From positions 1,860,001-1,924,000 of the forward strand of contig LR134136.1 of the NCBI GenBank assembly GCA_900635495.1: DNA of 64,000 bases, given 5' to 3'. The stretch is from Atlantibacter hermannii (GTDB lineage: Bacteria > Pseudomonadota > Gammaproteobacteria > Enterobacterales > Enterobacteriaceae). Shown here in pieces: positions 9,314-18,700 of the stretch; the stretch's first letter is position 1; every line of letters starts with the position of its first letter. The notes under the pieces were generated by a model. That model was not told the origin of the DNA. It was given only the letters and a program-made list of their open reading frames with translations, and searched no databases. A program made the translations under genes and the position numbers.

Positions 9314-10288
9314 ATGGAAAAAAAATCCAACATCGAATTTATTCCCGAGTTTAAAAATGAATTTCTCCATCCGCGCTACTGGAGCGCCTGGCTGGGTATT
9401 GGCGCTATCGCTGCGGCGGCGATGATCCCGCCCGCGATCCGCGATCCCCTGCTGGCGAAACTGGGCCGTCTGGGCGGACGCTTCGGTAACAGCGCCCGCC
9501 GTCGTGCGCGCATCAACCTGCTGTACTGCTTCCCGGAGTATTCGGAAGAAAAACGCGAAGCCATCATCGACCACATGTTCGAAACCGCGCCGCAGGCGAT
9601 GGTGATGATGACGGAATTGACCATGCGCAGCCCGAAGCAGGTGGAAAAGCGGGTGGACTGGCACGGCGTCGAGGTGATCGACGAAATGCATCGCAATAAC
9701 GAAAAGGTCATATTTCTGGTGCCACATGGTTGGGCGGTAGATATTCCGGCCATGCTTATGGCGGCACGCGGCCAGAAAATGGCGGCGATGTTCCATAACC
9801 AGGGCAACCAGCTGGTGGACTATATGTGGAACAGAGTACGCCGTCGCTTTGGCGGGCGTATGCATGCGCGTAATGACGGTATCAAGCCGTTTATCAGTTC
9901 CGTGCGTCAGGGATACTGGGGGTATTATTTACCGGATCAGGATCATGGCCCGGAACACAGTGAATTCGTCGACTTCTTTGGAACCTATAAAGCCACGCTT
10001 CCGGCGATAGGGCGGCTGATGAAGGTTTGTCGTGCGCGTGTGGTGCCGCTGTTCCCGGTGTATAACGCCAAAACGCACCGGCTGGAAGTTTACGTGCGCC
10101 CGCCGATGGACGATTTACTGGAAGCGGATGACCATACCATTGCCCGTCGCATGAATGAGGAAGTGGAAATTTTTGTGCGTCCGCATCCCGAACAGTACAC
10201 CTGGATTTTGAAACTGCTGAAAACGCGTAAAGCGGGTGAAACGGAGCCTTACGCGCGTAAGGATCTCTGGCCGAAAAAGAAAAAATAA
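9314..10288 (+). CDS. lpxM: Lipid A myristoyltransferase LpxM
   Basis: Inner-membrane acyltransferase that adds the secondary myristate to lipid A. The protein is 324 residues, starting MEKKSNIEFIPEF; an open frame continues 90 bases upstream but lacks family similarity, and a GGA ribosome-binding site supports the ATG at 9314. The lysophospholipid acyltransferase HX4D motif is visible in VPHGWAVDIPA. An N-terminal hydrophobic stretch (SAWLGIGAIAAAAMI) anchors it. No frame problem here. Confidence 0.96.
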   Translation: MEKKSNIEFIPEFKNEFLHPRYWSAWLGIGAIAAAAMIPPAIRDPLLAKLGRLGGRFGNSARRRARINLLYCFPEYSEEKREAIIDHMFETAPQAMVMMTELTMRSPKQVEKRVDWHGVEVIDEMHRNNEKVIFLVPHGWAVDIPAMLMAARGQKMAAMFHNQGNQLVDYMWNRVRRRFGGRMHARNDGIKPFISSVRQGYWGYYLPDQDHGPEHSEFVDFFGTYKATLPAIGRLMKVCRARVVPLFPVYNAKTHRLEVYVRPPMDDLLEADDHTIARRMNEEVEIFVRPHPEQYTWILKLLKTRKAGETEPYARKDLWPKKKK

Positions 10289-10310
10289 AGGGGCCGCAGC
10301 CCCTTTTTTA
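10286..10310. terminator. Terminator between lpxM and pykA
   Basis: Stem AAGGGGC/GCCCCTT (10288-10294 and 10299-10305) with a T run after it. It ends lpxM and, less strongly, pykA coming from the other side. Confidence 0.8.
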
Positions 10311-10323
10311 TTTGGCGTAACGA

Positions 10324-11766
10324 TTATTCAACCGTCAGGATACGCGTGGTGTTGGTGCTGCCAATAGTGCCCATCACGTCGCCCTGGGTCACGATAACCA
10401 GATCGCCGGAGACCAGATAGCCTTTGTCGCGCAGCAGGGTTACCGCATCATGCGCTGCGGCCACGCCTTCACTTTCACTGTCGAAGTATACCGGCGTAAC
10501 GCCGCGATACAGCGCCGTCAGGTTTAAAGTGTGCTCATGACGCGACATGGCGAAAATCGGCAGGCCGGAGCTGATACGTGAGGTCATCAACGCGGTACGG
10601 CCAGATTCGGTCATGGTCAGAATTGCGGTGACGCCTTTGAGGTGGTTAGCCGCATACATCGCGGACATGGCGATCGCTTCTTCCACATTATCGAACTCGA
10701 CGTCAAGACGATGTTTAGAAACGTTGATGCTCGGGATTTTCTCTGCGCCAAGGCAAACACGCGCCATGGCCGCCACGGTTTCCGCCGGGTACTGGCCCGC
10801 TGCGGTTTCCGCAGACAGCATGACCGCATCGGTGCCATCCAGCACGGCGTTTGCCACGTCCATCACTTCCGCACGGGTCGGCATCGGGTTGGTGATCATC
10901 GATTCCATCATCTGGGTGGCGGTGATCACAGCGCGGTTCAGTTTACGGGCGCGGCGGATCAGGGTCTTCTGAATGCCGACCAGTTCCGGGTCGCCGATTT
11001 CTACGCCCAGATCGCCACGGGCAACCATCACCACGTCTGACGCTTTGATAATGTCGTCCATCGCTTCTACATCGCAGACGGCTTCCGCACGTTCAACTTT
11101 CGCGACGATTTTGGCGTTGCAGCCTGCATCGCGCGCTAAACGACGTGCATAGTTCAGATCTTCGCCGCAGCGCGGGAACGACACTGCCAGATAATCCACG
11201 CCGATTTGCGCCGCGGTAATAATGTCGGCTTTGTCTTTTTCCGTCAGCGCTTCAGCCGACAGGCCGCCGCCAAGTTTGTTGATGCCTTTATTGTTGGAGA
11301 GCGGGCCGCCTACCGTCACTTCGGTAAACACTTTCATGCCCTGGACTTCGAGGACTTTCAGCTGTACGCGGCCATCGTCGAGCAGCAGGATGTCGCCTGG
11401 CACCACGTCAGCGGGCAGGCCTTTGTAGTCGATACCGACTTTTTCTTTGTCGCCTTCGCCTTTACCGAGGTTGGCGTCGAGCAGGAATTTGTCACCGATA
11501 TTGAGGAAAACTTTGCCTTCTTTGAAGGTCGATACGCGGATTTTTGGGCCCTGGAGGTCACCCAGAATAGCGACATGGCGACCCAGTTTTGCCGCGATTT
11601 CGCGGACTTTGTCTGCACGTAACTTGTGGTCTTCAGGAGTGCCGTGGGAGAAATTCATTCGTACGACGTTGGCACCTGCGATAATAATCTTTTCCAGATT
11701 ATTATCACGGTCTGTTGCCGGGCCTAACGTGGTAACGATTTTGGTTCTGCGAAGCCGTCTGGACAT
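10324..11766 (-). CDS. pykA: Pyruvate kinase II
   Basis: Converts phosphoenolpyruvate and ADP to pyruvate and ATP; PykA is the AMP-activated isoenzyme. Starting at MSRRLRRTKIVTTLGPA the protein is 480 residues, the E. coli length; the frame is open 29 codons upstream, but GGAG before 11766 fixes this start. The substrate and metal site is seen as VARGDLGVEIG and ITATQMMESM, and the C-terminal allosteric domain is complete. It is next to hexR, which controls glycolytic genes in gammaproteobacteria. Confidence 0.97.
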   Translation of the reverse strand: MSRRLRRTKIVTTLGPATDRDNNLEKIIIAGANVVRMNFSHGTPEDHKLRADKVREIAAKLGRHVAILGDLQGPKIRVSTFKEGKVFLNIGDKFLLDANLGKGEGDKEKVGIDYKGLPADVVPGDILLLDDGRVQLKVLEVQGMKVFTEVTVGGPLSNNKGINKLGGGLSAEALTEKDKADIITAAQIGVDYLAVSFPRCGEDLNYARRLARDAGCNAKIVAKVERAEAVCDVEAMDDIIKASDVVMVARGDLGVEIGDPELVGIQKTLIRRARKLNRAVITATQMMESMITNPMPTRAEVMDVANAVLDGTDAVMLSAETAAGQYPAETVAAMARVCLGAEKIPSINVSKHRLDVEFDNVEEAIAMSAMYAANHLKGVTAILTMTESGRTALMTSRISSGLPIFAMSRHEHTLNLTALYRGVTPVYFDSESEGVAAAHDAVTLLRDKGYLVSGDLVIVTQGDVMGTIGSTNTTRILTVE

Positions 11767-11896
11767 GTAATACTCCGTTGACTGATACAACTTTGGTGTT
11801 GCGTGAACATATACTCGGCAGGTGGGCACGCCAGTTGGCGCAGCCAAAACCATAACCGAATGGTTTTATAAGTACAGCTTTCTTATCGCTTTAACA

Positions 11897-12763
11897 CTAT
11901 TTGTTGTCAGGAACATAAAGCTCCTTATCAAAGCGCGATTCCTTCAATGCTTCCTTGACTCGCTTCAAGTTATCCCTGAATTTGGCCCCGCGACGCAGTG
12001 TGAAACCGGTTGCAAGAACGTCAATGACGGTAAGCTGGGCCAGGCGAGACACCATCGGCATGTAAATATCGGTATCTTCAGGAACATCAAGCAATAATGC
12101 AAGCGTCGCCTCCCGGGCGAGAGGCGTGCCGGCGGAGGTAATCGCTACCACCATGGCATCGTTTTCACGGGCAAGCTGCGCCAGTTCCACCAGGTTTTTC
12201 GTGCGACCGGTGTGAGAAATCAGCACCACCACGTCATCGGCGCTACAGTTCATGCAGCTCATGCGCTGCACCACCACATCATCAGAATAGATAACCGGCA
12301 CATTGAAGCGGAAAAACTTATTCATCGCATCATGCGCGACCGCCGCTGACGAACCAAGCCCGAAAAAGGCAATGCGCTTTGCCTGGGTGAGTAAATCCAC
12401 CGCACGGTTCACGGCACTCATATCCAGCGACTGGCGGACATGGTCGAGGCTCGCCATAGCCGATTCAAATATTTTCCCGGTATAGGCTTCGACGCTGTCG
12501 TCTTCATCGACATTGCGATTTACATAGGGCGTGCCATTCGCCAGACTTTGCGCCAGATGTAGTTTAAAATCGGGAAAGCCTTTGGTATCAAGGCTGCGGC
12601 AGAACCGGTTAACTGTGGGTTCGCTCACGCCAGCCGTGTTCGCCAGCCGGGCGATACTTAAATGAATAGCGCGAGAGGGAGAGGCGAGGATCACTTCAGC
12701 GACTTTGCGTTCGGATTTGCTTAATTGTTCCAGTTGCGACTGAATTTTTTCCAGCATATTCAT
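11897..12763 (-). CDS. hexR: RpiR-family transcriptional regulator HexR
   Basis: Represses zwf and other central carbon genes; 2-keto-3-deoxy-6-phosphogluconate releases it from DNA in characterised relatives. The protein is 288 residues. An N-terminal HTH_6 domain (about 1-77, with SEPTVNRFCRSL) is followed by a SIS sugar-phosphate domain (about 125-260, with FFGLGSSAAVAHDA and LISHTGRTKN). It is divergent from zwf, with the HexR box in the interval. Confidence 0.96.
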   Translation of the reverse strand: MNMLEKIQSQLEQLSKSERKVAEVILASPSRAIHLSIARLANTAGVSEPTVNRFCRSLDTKGFPDFKLHLAQSLANGTPYVNRNVDEDDSVEAYTGKIFESAMASLDHVRQSLDMSAVNRAVDLLTQAKRIAFFGLGSSAAVAHDAMNKFFRFNVPVIYSDDVVVQRMSCMNCSADDVVVLISHTGRTKNLVELAQLARENDAMVVAITSAGTPLAREATLALLLDVPEDTDIYMPMVSRLAQLTVIDVLATGFTLRRGAKFRDNLKRVKEALKESRFDKELYVPDNK

Positions 12764-13139
12764 GGTTTATCATTAACTCATGGAAATATACCCGTGAAAG
12801 CAAGGGTATAACGATTTCTAAAAGTGGTGAAACCGGAATGTGAATTAGCAAGAATATACTCCTGACATCTCAGGGATAGAGACAAACGACCAAAAATGTT
12901 GTTGTTTTTTTTCATAACATGATCTGTGTCTGATTTTGTTAAACGGTTTCATTGGCACAGAAAGCGGCGTTAATCAGGCACGGCGCGGAAAAAAGGCAGC
13001 GCGGTTTCCCGGTATACTTACCGTTTATCGGGCGGCTGTCGCAAAGGTTTCAGAATCCCACTAAAAGCAGTACAGTGCGTGTAAGAAAATTACAGATAAC
13101 CTGGCTTAGAACCAGGATCATTCAAATGAGGAGAATGAC
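12764..13139. promoter_or_regulatory. hexR-zwf intergenic region with a HexR box
   Basis: The palindrome TGTAAGAAAATTACA at 13080-13094 fits the HexR consensus TGTAA-N5-TTACA and lies 45 bases before the zwf start. A second inverted repeat, TATACCC-N10-GGGTATA (12787-12793 and 12804-12810), sits next to the hexR start and could serve its own promoter, but I know no factor for it. E. coli zwf is also under SoxS/MarA control; I did not assign that site. No gene is seen in the interval. Confidence 0.75.
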
Positions 13140-14615
13140 ATGGCGGTAACGCAAACAGCCCAGGCATGTGACCTGGTCATTTTCGGCGCGAAAGGCGATC
13201 TGGCGCGTCGAAAACTGCTGCCTTCCCTGTACCAACTGGAAAAAGCAGGCCAAATCCATCCGGATACCCGCATTCTGGGTGTGGGCCGTGCGGACTGGGA
13301 TAAAGAAACTTACACCGGTATCGTTCGTGAAGCGCTTGAAACCTTCATGAAAGAGAAAATCAACGAAGAGTTGTGGGATAAGCTGAGCAATCGCCTCGAT
13401 TTCTGCAATCTGGATGTCAACGATACCGCTGCGTTTAACCGCCTCGGCAAGCTGCTCGACCAAAAAAATCGCGTTACCATTAACTACTTCGCGATGCCGC
13501 CAAGTACATTTGGCGCCATCTGTAAAGGGCTGGGCGAAGCGAAGCTGAACGCTAAACCGGCACGCGTAGTGATGGAAAAACCGCTCGGGACTTCTCTGGA
13601 AACCTCGCGCGAAATCAACGATCAGGTTGGCACATACTTTGAAGAGTGCCAGGTATACCGTATCGACCATTACCTGGGTAAAGAGACGGTGCTGAACCTG
13701 CTGGCGCTGCGTTTCGCCAACTCACTGTTCGCCAATAACTGGGATAACCGCACCATCGATCATGTGGAAATCACCGTGGCGGAAGAGGTCGGCATTGAAG
13801 GTCGCTGGGGCTATTTTGACCAGGCGGGCCAGATGCGCGACATGATCCAGAACCACCTGCTGCAAATTCTTTGCATGATCGCCATGTCCCCGCCGTCCGA
13901 TTTGACGGCTGACCATATTCGCGATGAGAAAGTGAAAGTGCTGCAATCGCTGCGCCGCATCGATCGCAGTAATGTGCGAGAGAAAACCGTGCGCGGCCAG
14001 TACACCGCAGGTTTTGCCCAGGGGCAAAAAGTGCCGGGTTATCTGGAAGAAGAGGGCGCTAACAAGTCCAGCAATACCGAGACGTTTGTGGCGATCCGCG
14101 TGGATATCGACAACTGGCGCTGGGCTGGCGTGCCGTTCTATCTGCGTACCGGCAAGCGTCTGCCGACGAAATGTTCTGAAGTCGTGGTGTATTTTAAAAA
14201 CCCGGCGCTCAACCTGTTCAAAGATTCCTGGCAGGAGCTGCCCCAGAACAAACTGACCATCCGTCTGCAGCCGGACGAGGGCGTGGATATCCAGATCCTC
14301 AATAAAGTGCCGGGGCTGGATCATAAGCACAACCTGCAAACCACCAAGCTCGACCTGAGTTATTCCGAGACCTTTAACGAATCGCATCTGGCGGATGCCT
14401 ATGAACGCCTGCTGCTGGAAACCATGCGTGGTATCCAGGCCCTGTTCGTGCGTCGTGATGAAGTGGAAGCGGCATGGAAGTGGGTTGACTCCATCACCGA
14501 AGCCTGGGCGGCGGATAACGATGCGCCGAAGCCTTACCAGGCTGGCACCTGGGGGCCTGTGGCCTCAGTAGCCATGATCACCCGCGACGGACGCTCCTGG
14601 AACGAGTTCGAATAA
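13140..14615 (+). CDS. zwf: Glucose-6-phosphate 1-dehydrogenase
   Basis: First enzyme of the oxidative pentose phosphate and Entner-Doudoroff routes; oxidises glucose 6-phosphate and reduces NADP. The protein is 491 residues, the usual length. The nucleotide-binding motif GAKGDLARRKL lies near residue 15, EKPLGTS about 145, and the active-site signature RIDHYLGKE about 175. A GAGGAGA ribosome-binding site precedes the ATG. edd and eda follow, so the Entner-Doudoroff enzymes are clustered. Confidence 0.98.
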   Translation: MAVTQTAQACDLVIFGAKGDLARRKLLPSLYQLEKAGQIHPDTRILGVGRADWDKETYTGIVREALETFMKEKINEELWDKLSNRLDFCNLDVNDTAAFNRLGKLLDQKNRVTINYFAMPPSTFGAICKGLGEAKLNAKPARVVMEKPLGTSLETSREINDQVGTYFEECQVYRIDHYLGKETVLNLLALRFANSLFANNWDNRTIDHVEITVAEEVGIEGRWGYFDQAGQMRDMIQNHLLQILCMIAMSPPSDLTADHIRDEKVKVLQSLRRIDRSNVREKTVRGQYTAGFAQGQKVPGYLEEEGANKSSNTETFVAIRVDIDNWRWAGVPFYLRTGKRLPTKCSEVVVYFKNPALNLFKDSWQELPQNKLTIRLQPDEGVDIQILNKVPGLDHKHNLQTTKLDLSYSETFNESHLADAYERLLLETMRGIQALFVRRDEVEAAWKWVDSITEAWAADNDAPKPYQAGTWGPVASVAMITRDGRSWNEFE

Positions 14616-14640
14616 CAGACGCAGGTTATCCGGAAGGGTT

Positions 14641-14656
14641 ATTTTACCGGTAACAT
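14641..14656. promoter_or_regulatory. GntR-type operator upstream of edd
   Basis: ATTTTACCGGTAACAT contains a perfect 10-bp palindrome, TTACCGGTAA, and matches the gluconate repressor operator (ATGTTACCCGTAACAT-like). edd-eda is a known GntR target in E. coli. It lies 185 bases before the edd start and just after the zwf stop. A TTGATA promoter-like hexamer follows at 14672-14677. Confidence 0.7.
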
Positions 14657-14692
14657 GATCTGTAACATCAGGTTGATACTTTTTTGCATTTT

Positions 14693-14730
14693 AAAGCCCC
14701 GTGCGGATTCACCCGCGGGGCTTTTTTATT
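14693..14730 (+). terminator. Intrinsic terminator between zwf and edd
   Basis: Stem AAAGCCCCG/CGGGGCTTT (14693-14701 and 14716-14724) with a T run. It lies downstream of the GntR-type operator, so depending on where edd transcription starts it is either the zwf terminator alone or part of the edd leader. Confidence 0.8.
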
Positions 14731-14840
14731 TACACTGGATGAAACGATTATGCCCTTGCCGGGCCTCCTCACCGTTAATCAGCCGTAATGAAAAGGTGAA
14801 AAAAAGAGGGCCCCTGTGCAAATAAATTATGAGGACTATT

Positions 14841-16652
14841 ATGCATCCAGAAATGTTACGGGTAACAAATCGCATCGTTGAGCGCTCAAAAGCGACCCGC
14901 GAAGCCTACCTCTCGCGTATCGAACAGGCGAAAGCCAAAACCGTGCATCGCGCTGAACTGGCCTGCGGCAACCTGGCCCACGGTTTCGCCGCCTGCCAGC
15001 CGGAAGATAAAGCCGCGCTGAAAAGTATGCTGCGTAACAATATCGGTATCATTACCTCCTATAACGATATGCTTTCCGCGCATCAGCCCTATGAAAATTA
15101 TCCCGAGCAAATCCGTAAAGCGCTGCACTCCGTGAACGCGGTTGGGCAGGTGGCGGGCGGCGTTCCGGCCATGTGCGATGGCGTGACGCAGGGCCAGGAC
15201 GGCATGGAGCTTTCTCTGCTCAGCCGTGAAGTGATCGCGATGTCTGCCGCGGTAGGCCTGTCGCATAATATGTTCGACGGGGCGCTGTATCTTGGCGTGT
15301 GCGATAAAATCGTCCCGGGACTGGCGATGGCGGCGCTGTCGTTTGGTCATCTCCCTTCCGTATTCATCCCGTCCGGCCCGATGGCCAGCGGCCTGCCGAA
15401 TAAAGAGAAAGTGCGTATCCGCCAGCTTTATGCAGAAGGCAAAGTGGATCGTATGGCATTACTGGAGTCCGAAGCCGCGTCCTATCATGCGCCGGGTACC
15501 TGCACTTTTTACGGGACGGCGAACACCAACCAGATGGTGGTGGAATTTATGGGCATGCAGCTGCCCGGCTCGTCATTCGTTCAGCCGGATGCGCCGCTGC
15601 GCGAGGCGCTTACTGCCGCCGCTGCCCGTCAGGTCACACGTTTGACCGGCAACGGCAATACCTGGATGCCGCTGGGCAAAATGATCGATGAAAAAGTGGT
15701 GGTCAACGGCATTGTTGCGCTGCTGGCAACCGGCGGCTCCACTAACCACACCATGCATTTAGTGGCGATGGCGCGGGCGGCGGGCATCATCATTAACTGG
15801 GATGATTTCTCGGATCTCTCGGCTGTAGTGCCGTTGTTGGCGCGTCTATACCCCAACGGTCCGGCGGATATTAACCACTTCCAGGCGGCGGGCGGTGTGC
15901 CGGTGCTGATGCGCGAGTTGCTGAAAGGCGGCTTACTGCATGAGGATGTGGAGACGGTGGTCGGCCGTGGCCTGCATCGTTACACTCTCGAACCCTGGCT
16001 GAACAACGGCGAATTGGAGTGGCGCGAAGGTGCTGCTGCGTCGCTGGACAGCGAAATCATCGCCAGCATTGACAAGCCCTTCTCTGCCCATGGCGGCACG
16101 AAGGTGCTGAGCGGCAACCTGGGCCGCGCCGTGATGAAAACCTCCGCCGTGCCGCAGGCGTATCAAATTATCGAAGCGCCGGCGGTGGTTTTTGAAAGCC
16201 AGCACGATGTGCTCCCCGCCTTCGAAGCGGGACTTCTTGACCGGGATTGCGTGGTGGTGGTGCGTCATCAGGGGCCAAAAGCGAACGGGATGCCAGAATT
16301 ACATAAACTTATGCCTCCGCTTGGTGTATTATTGGACCGCCGTTTCAAAATTGCGTTAGTGACCGATGGCCGCCTCTCCGGCGCGTCCGGCAAAGTGCCT
16401 GCCGCCATCCATGTCACGCCAGAAGCCTACGATGGTGGCTTGCTGGCAAAAGTACGCAATGGCGACCCGATCCGCGTAAACGGGCAAACGGGCGAGTTAA
16501 CGCTGCTGGTAGATGAAGCAGAGCTGGCTCAACGCGAACCGTACCATCCCGACCTTAGCCCGCAGCGCGTGGGTACTGGCCGCGAGATGTTTGGCGCGCT
16601 GCGTGAGAATTTGTCCGGTGCGGAGCAGGGCGCAACCTGTATTCGTTTTTAA
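14841..16652 (+). CDS. edd: 6-phosphogluconate dehydratase
   Basis: Entner-Doudoroff enzyme that dehydrates 6-phosphogluconate to 2-keto-3-deoxy-6-phosphogluconate. It belongs to the IlvD/Edd iron-sulfur dehydratase family; conserved segments such as GVPAMCDGVTQGQDGME and LATGGSTNHTMHL carry cluster and substrate residues. I chose the ATG at 14841 (MHPEMLRVTNRI), which follows TGAGG and gives 603 residues, the E. coli length; the track-open ATG four codons upstream has no good ribosome-binding site. Confidence 0.97.
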   Translation: MHPEMLRVTNRIVERSKATREAYLSRIEQAKAKTVHRAELACGNLAHGFAACQPEDKAALKSMLRNNIGIITSYNDMLSAHQPYENYPEQIRKALHSVNAVGQVAGGVPAMCDGVTQGQDGMELSLLSREVIAMSAAVGLSHNMFDGALYLGVCDKIVPGLAMAALSFGHLPSVFIPSGPMASGLPNKEKVRIRQLYAEGKVDRMALLESEAASYHAPGTCTFYGTANTNQMVVEFMGMQLPGSSFVQPDAPLREALTAAAARQVTRLTGNGNTWMPLGKMIDEKVVVNGIVALLATGGSTNHTMHLVAMARAAGIIINWDDFSDLSAVVPLLARLYPNGPADINHFQAAGGVPVLMRELLKGGLLHEDVETVVGRGLHRYTLEPWLNNGELEWREGAAASLDSEIIASIDKPFSAHGGTKVLSGNLGRAVMKTSAVPQAYQIIEAPAVVFESQHDVLPAFEAGLLDRDCVVVVRHQGPKANGMPELHKLMPPLGVLLDRRFKIALVTDGRLSGASGKVPAAIHVTPEAYDGGLLAKVRNGDPIRVNGQTGELTLLVDEAELAQREPYHPDLSPQRVGTGREMFGALRENLSGAEQGATCIRF

Positions 16653-16702
16653 AGCGCGCTTTCGCGCTTCACTGAATTCACTATGGCGAGAGAGATCTTC
16701 TG

Positions 16703-17344
16703 ATGAAAAGCTGGAAAACAAGTGCTGAACAGATCCTGAAATCCGGTCCGGTTGTGCCGGTAATTGTGATCAACAAACTGGAACATGCCGTCCCCCTGGC
16801 GAAAGCGCTGATTGCGGGCGGGGTTCGCGTTCTGGAAGTCACTTTACGCACGCCGTGTGCGATGGACGCCATTCGCGCTATCGCTAAAGAAGTGCCGGAT
16901 GCGATTATCGGCGCAGGTACGGTGATTAACGCCGCGCAACTGGCAGAAGTAACGGAAGCAGGCGCGCAGTTTGCTATCAGCCCTGGGCTGACCGAACCGT
17001 TGCTGAAAGCGGCAACAGAAGGTTCTATCCCGTTGATCCCGGGCATCAGCACCGTATCAGAACTGATGCTGGGTATGGATTACGGCCTGAAAGAATTCAA
17101 ATTCTTCCCGGCGGAAGCCAACGGCGGCACCAAAGCGCTTCAGGCTATTGCTGGCCCGTTCTCCCAGGTGCGTTTCTGCCCAACCGGCGGCATTACGCCT
17201 GCGAACTACCGTGACTACCTGGCGCTGAAAAGCGTGCTGTGCATCGGCGGTTCCTGGCTGGTGCCAGCCGACGCGATGGAAGCGGGCGACTGGGATCGCA
17301 TCACCAAACTGGCACGCGAAGCGGTTGAAGGCGCGCAGCAGTAA
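16703..17344 (+). CDS. eda: KDPG/KHG aldolase
   Basis: Cleaves 2-keto-3-deoxy-6-phosphogluconate to pyruvate and glyceraldehyde 3-phosphate through a Schiff base. The protein is 213 residues, the usual length. The catalytic lysine is K133 (EFKFFPAEANGG) and the general base E45 (VLEVTLRT). It follows edd by 50 bases with no terminator between, consistent with an edd-eda operon. Confidence 0.98.
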   Translation: MKSWKTSAEQILKSGPVVPVIVINKLEHAVPLAKALIAGGVRVLEVTLRTPCAMDAIRAIAKEVPDAIIGAGTVINAAQLAEVTEAGAQFAISPGLTEPLLKAATEGSIPLIPGISTVSELMLGMDYGLKEFKFFPAEANGGTKALQAIAGPFSQVRFCPTGGITPANYRDYLALKSVLCIGGSWLVPADAMEAGDWDRITKLAREAVEGAQQ

Positions 17345-17360
17345 CTGACAGTGTGTCAAT

Positions 17361-17386
17361 AAAGGCAGGCGCAAGCCTGCCTTTTT
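17361..17386. terminator. Bidirectional terminator between eda and purT
   Basis: A 10-bp stem AAAGGCAGGC/GCCTGCCTTT (17361-17370, 17375-17384) with a 4-base loop and T run; the A run on the left lets it work for purT too. Confidence 0.88.
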
Positions 17387-17390
17387 CATT

Positions 17391-18569
17391 TTAGCCTTCC
17401 ACCTGCACCGCAGCAGCGGCTGCTTTGGCGCGCGTAACGGCCGTATCAATATCCTCAGCGCAGGCCAGCGCCACGCCCATTCGGCGCGAACCGTCGATAG
17501 TGGGTTTACCGAAGAGTCGGACCTGCAACCCTGCGCCCACTGCGCCGTCAACATTGGCGTAACGTACGTTATCGCTGGTCAACTGAGGTAAAATCACTGC
17601 CGATGCGGCGGGACCGTACTGGCGGATACCGCCCACCGGCAATCCCAGGAACGCCCGCACATGCAGCGCAAACTCTGATAAATCCTGGCTGATTAAGGTC
17701 ACCATGCCGGTATCATGCGGACGAGGCGACACTTCGCTAAATACCACTTCGTCGCCGCAAACGAACAGTTCCACGCCGAACAGGCCATAGCCGCCCAGCG
17801 CCAGCACCACTTTACTGGCGATCTCCTGCGCACGTTGCAGGGCAAGATCGCTCATCTGCTGCGGCTGCCAGGATTCACGATAATCGCCATCTTCCTGACG
17901 ATGCCCCACCGGGGCGCAAAAATGCACGCCGTCTACGGCGCTGACGGTCAGTAAGGTGATCTCAAAATCAAAATCCACTACGCCTTCGATAATAACTTTT
18001 CCGGCACCGGCGCGTCCGCCCTGTTGCGCATACTGCCACGCATCAGCCAACTCTTCGCGGCGGCGAATAAAGCTCTGGCCTTTACCGGAAGAGCTCATCA
18101 CCGGTTTCACAATGCACGGAAGGCCGATAGCGTCCACGGCCGCCAGAAAATCGCTTTCGTTACCGGCGAAGCGATAGGACGAGGTGGGCAAGCCCAGCTC
18201 TTCGGCAGCCAGACGGCGAATGCCTTCGCGGTTCATGGTGAGTTTTGCCGCCCGGGCGCAGGGCACGACCTTCTGGCCCTGCTGCTCAAGTTCGATCAGC
18301 ATATCAGTGGCAATCGCTTCGATTTCCGGCACGATGAAGTCAGGTTTTTCTTTATCGACCAACGCTTTCAACGCTGCGCCGTCCAGCATATTGATGGTGT
18401 AGCTGCGATGGGCAACATGCATTGCCGGTGCATCGGGGTAACGATCCACGGCAATCACTTCCACGCCCAGCCTCTGGCACTCAATCGCCACTTCCTTACC
18501 AAGCTCACCTGAGCCTAACAGCATTACACGGGTCGCGGCGGGGCGTAGCGCGGTTCCTAAAGTCAACAT
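17391..18569 (-). CDS. purT: Formate-dependent GAR transformylase PurT
   Basis: ATP-grasp enzyme that formylates glycinamide ribonucleotide from formate in purine synthesis, an alternative to PurN. The protein is 392 residues, the E. coli length. Conserved stretches include VPEIEAIATDML, CIVKPVMSSSGKGQ and the metal-binding FSEVSPRPHDTGMVTL. A PurR operator lies 40 bases upstream. Confidence 0.97.
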   Translation of the reverse strand: MLTLGTALRPAATRVMLLGSGELGKEVAIECQRLGVEVIAVDRYPDAPAMHVAHRSYTINMLDGAALKALVDKEKPDFIVPEIEAIATDMLIELEQQGQKVVPCARAAKLTMNREGIRRLAAEELGLPTSSYRFAGNESDFLAAVDAIGLPCIVKPVMSSSGKGQSFIRRREELADAWQYAQQGGRAGAGKVIIEGVVDFDFEITLLTVSAVDGVHFCAPVGHRQEDGDYRESWQPQQMSDLALQRAQEIASKVVLALGGYGLFGVELFVCGDEVVFSEVSPRPHDTGMVTLISQDLSEFALHVRAFLGLPVGGIRQYGPAASAVILPQLTSDNVRYANVDGAVGAGLQVRLFGKPTIDGSRRMGVALACAEDIDTAVTRAKAAAAAVQVEG

Positions 18570-18608
18570 AACGGGTTTCCTGCTTCAAAAAAGAGGGCGT
18601 CAGTATAT

Positions 18609-18624
18609 ACGAAAACGATTGCGT
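18609..18624. promoter_or_regulatory. PurR operator of purT
   Basis: ACGAAAACGATTGCGT fits the PurR consensus ACGCAAACGTTTGCGT at 14 of 16 positions and sits just upstream of purT, which is a known member of the PurR regulon. Confidence 0.8.
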
Positions 18625-18668
18625 AGACAGCCGGGCGAATTTTGATTTCTCTTTTTTCCTCTGATATA

Positions 18669-18684
18669 CTGTATGCATATCCAG
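18669..18684. promoter_or_regulatory. LexA box of yebG
   Basis: CTG-TATGCATATC-CAG matches the SOS operator and lies 17 bases before the yebG ATG, as expected for this SOS gene. Confidence 0.88.
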
Positions 18685-18700
18685 TTAGCGAGGTAACATC

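Noticed and set aside
12900..13080. SoxS/MarA box before zwf
   Set aside because: Expected from E. coli, and GGCACAGAAAGCGGC is vaguely similar, but the match is too loose to annotate.
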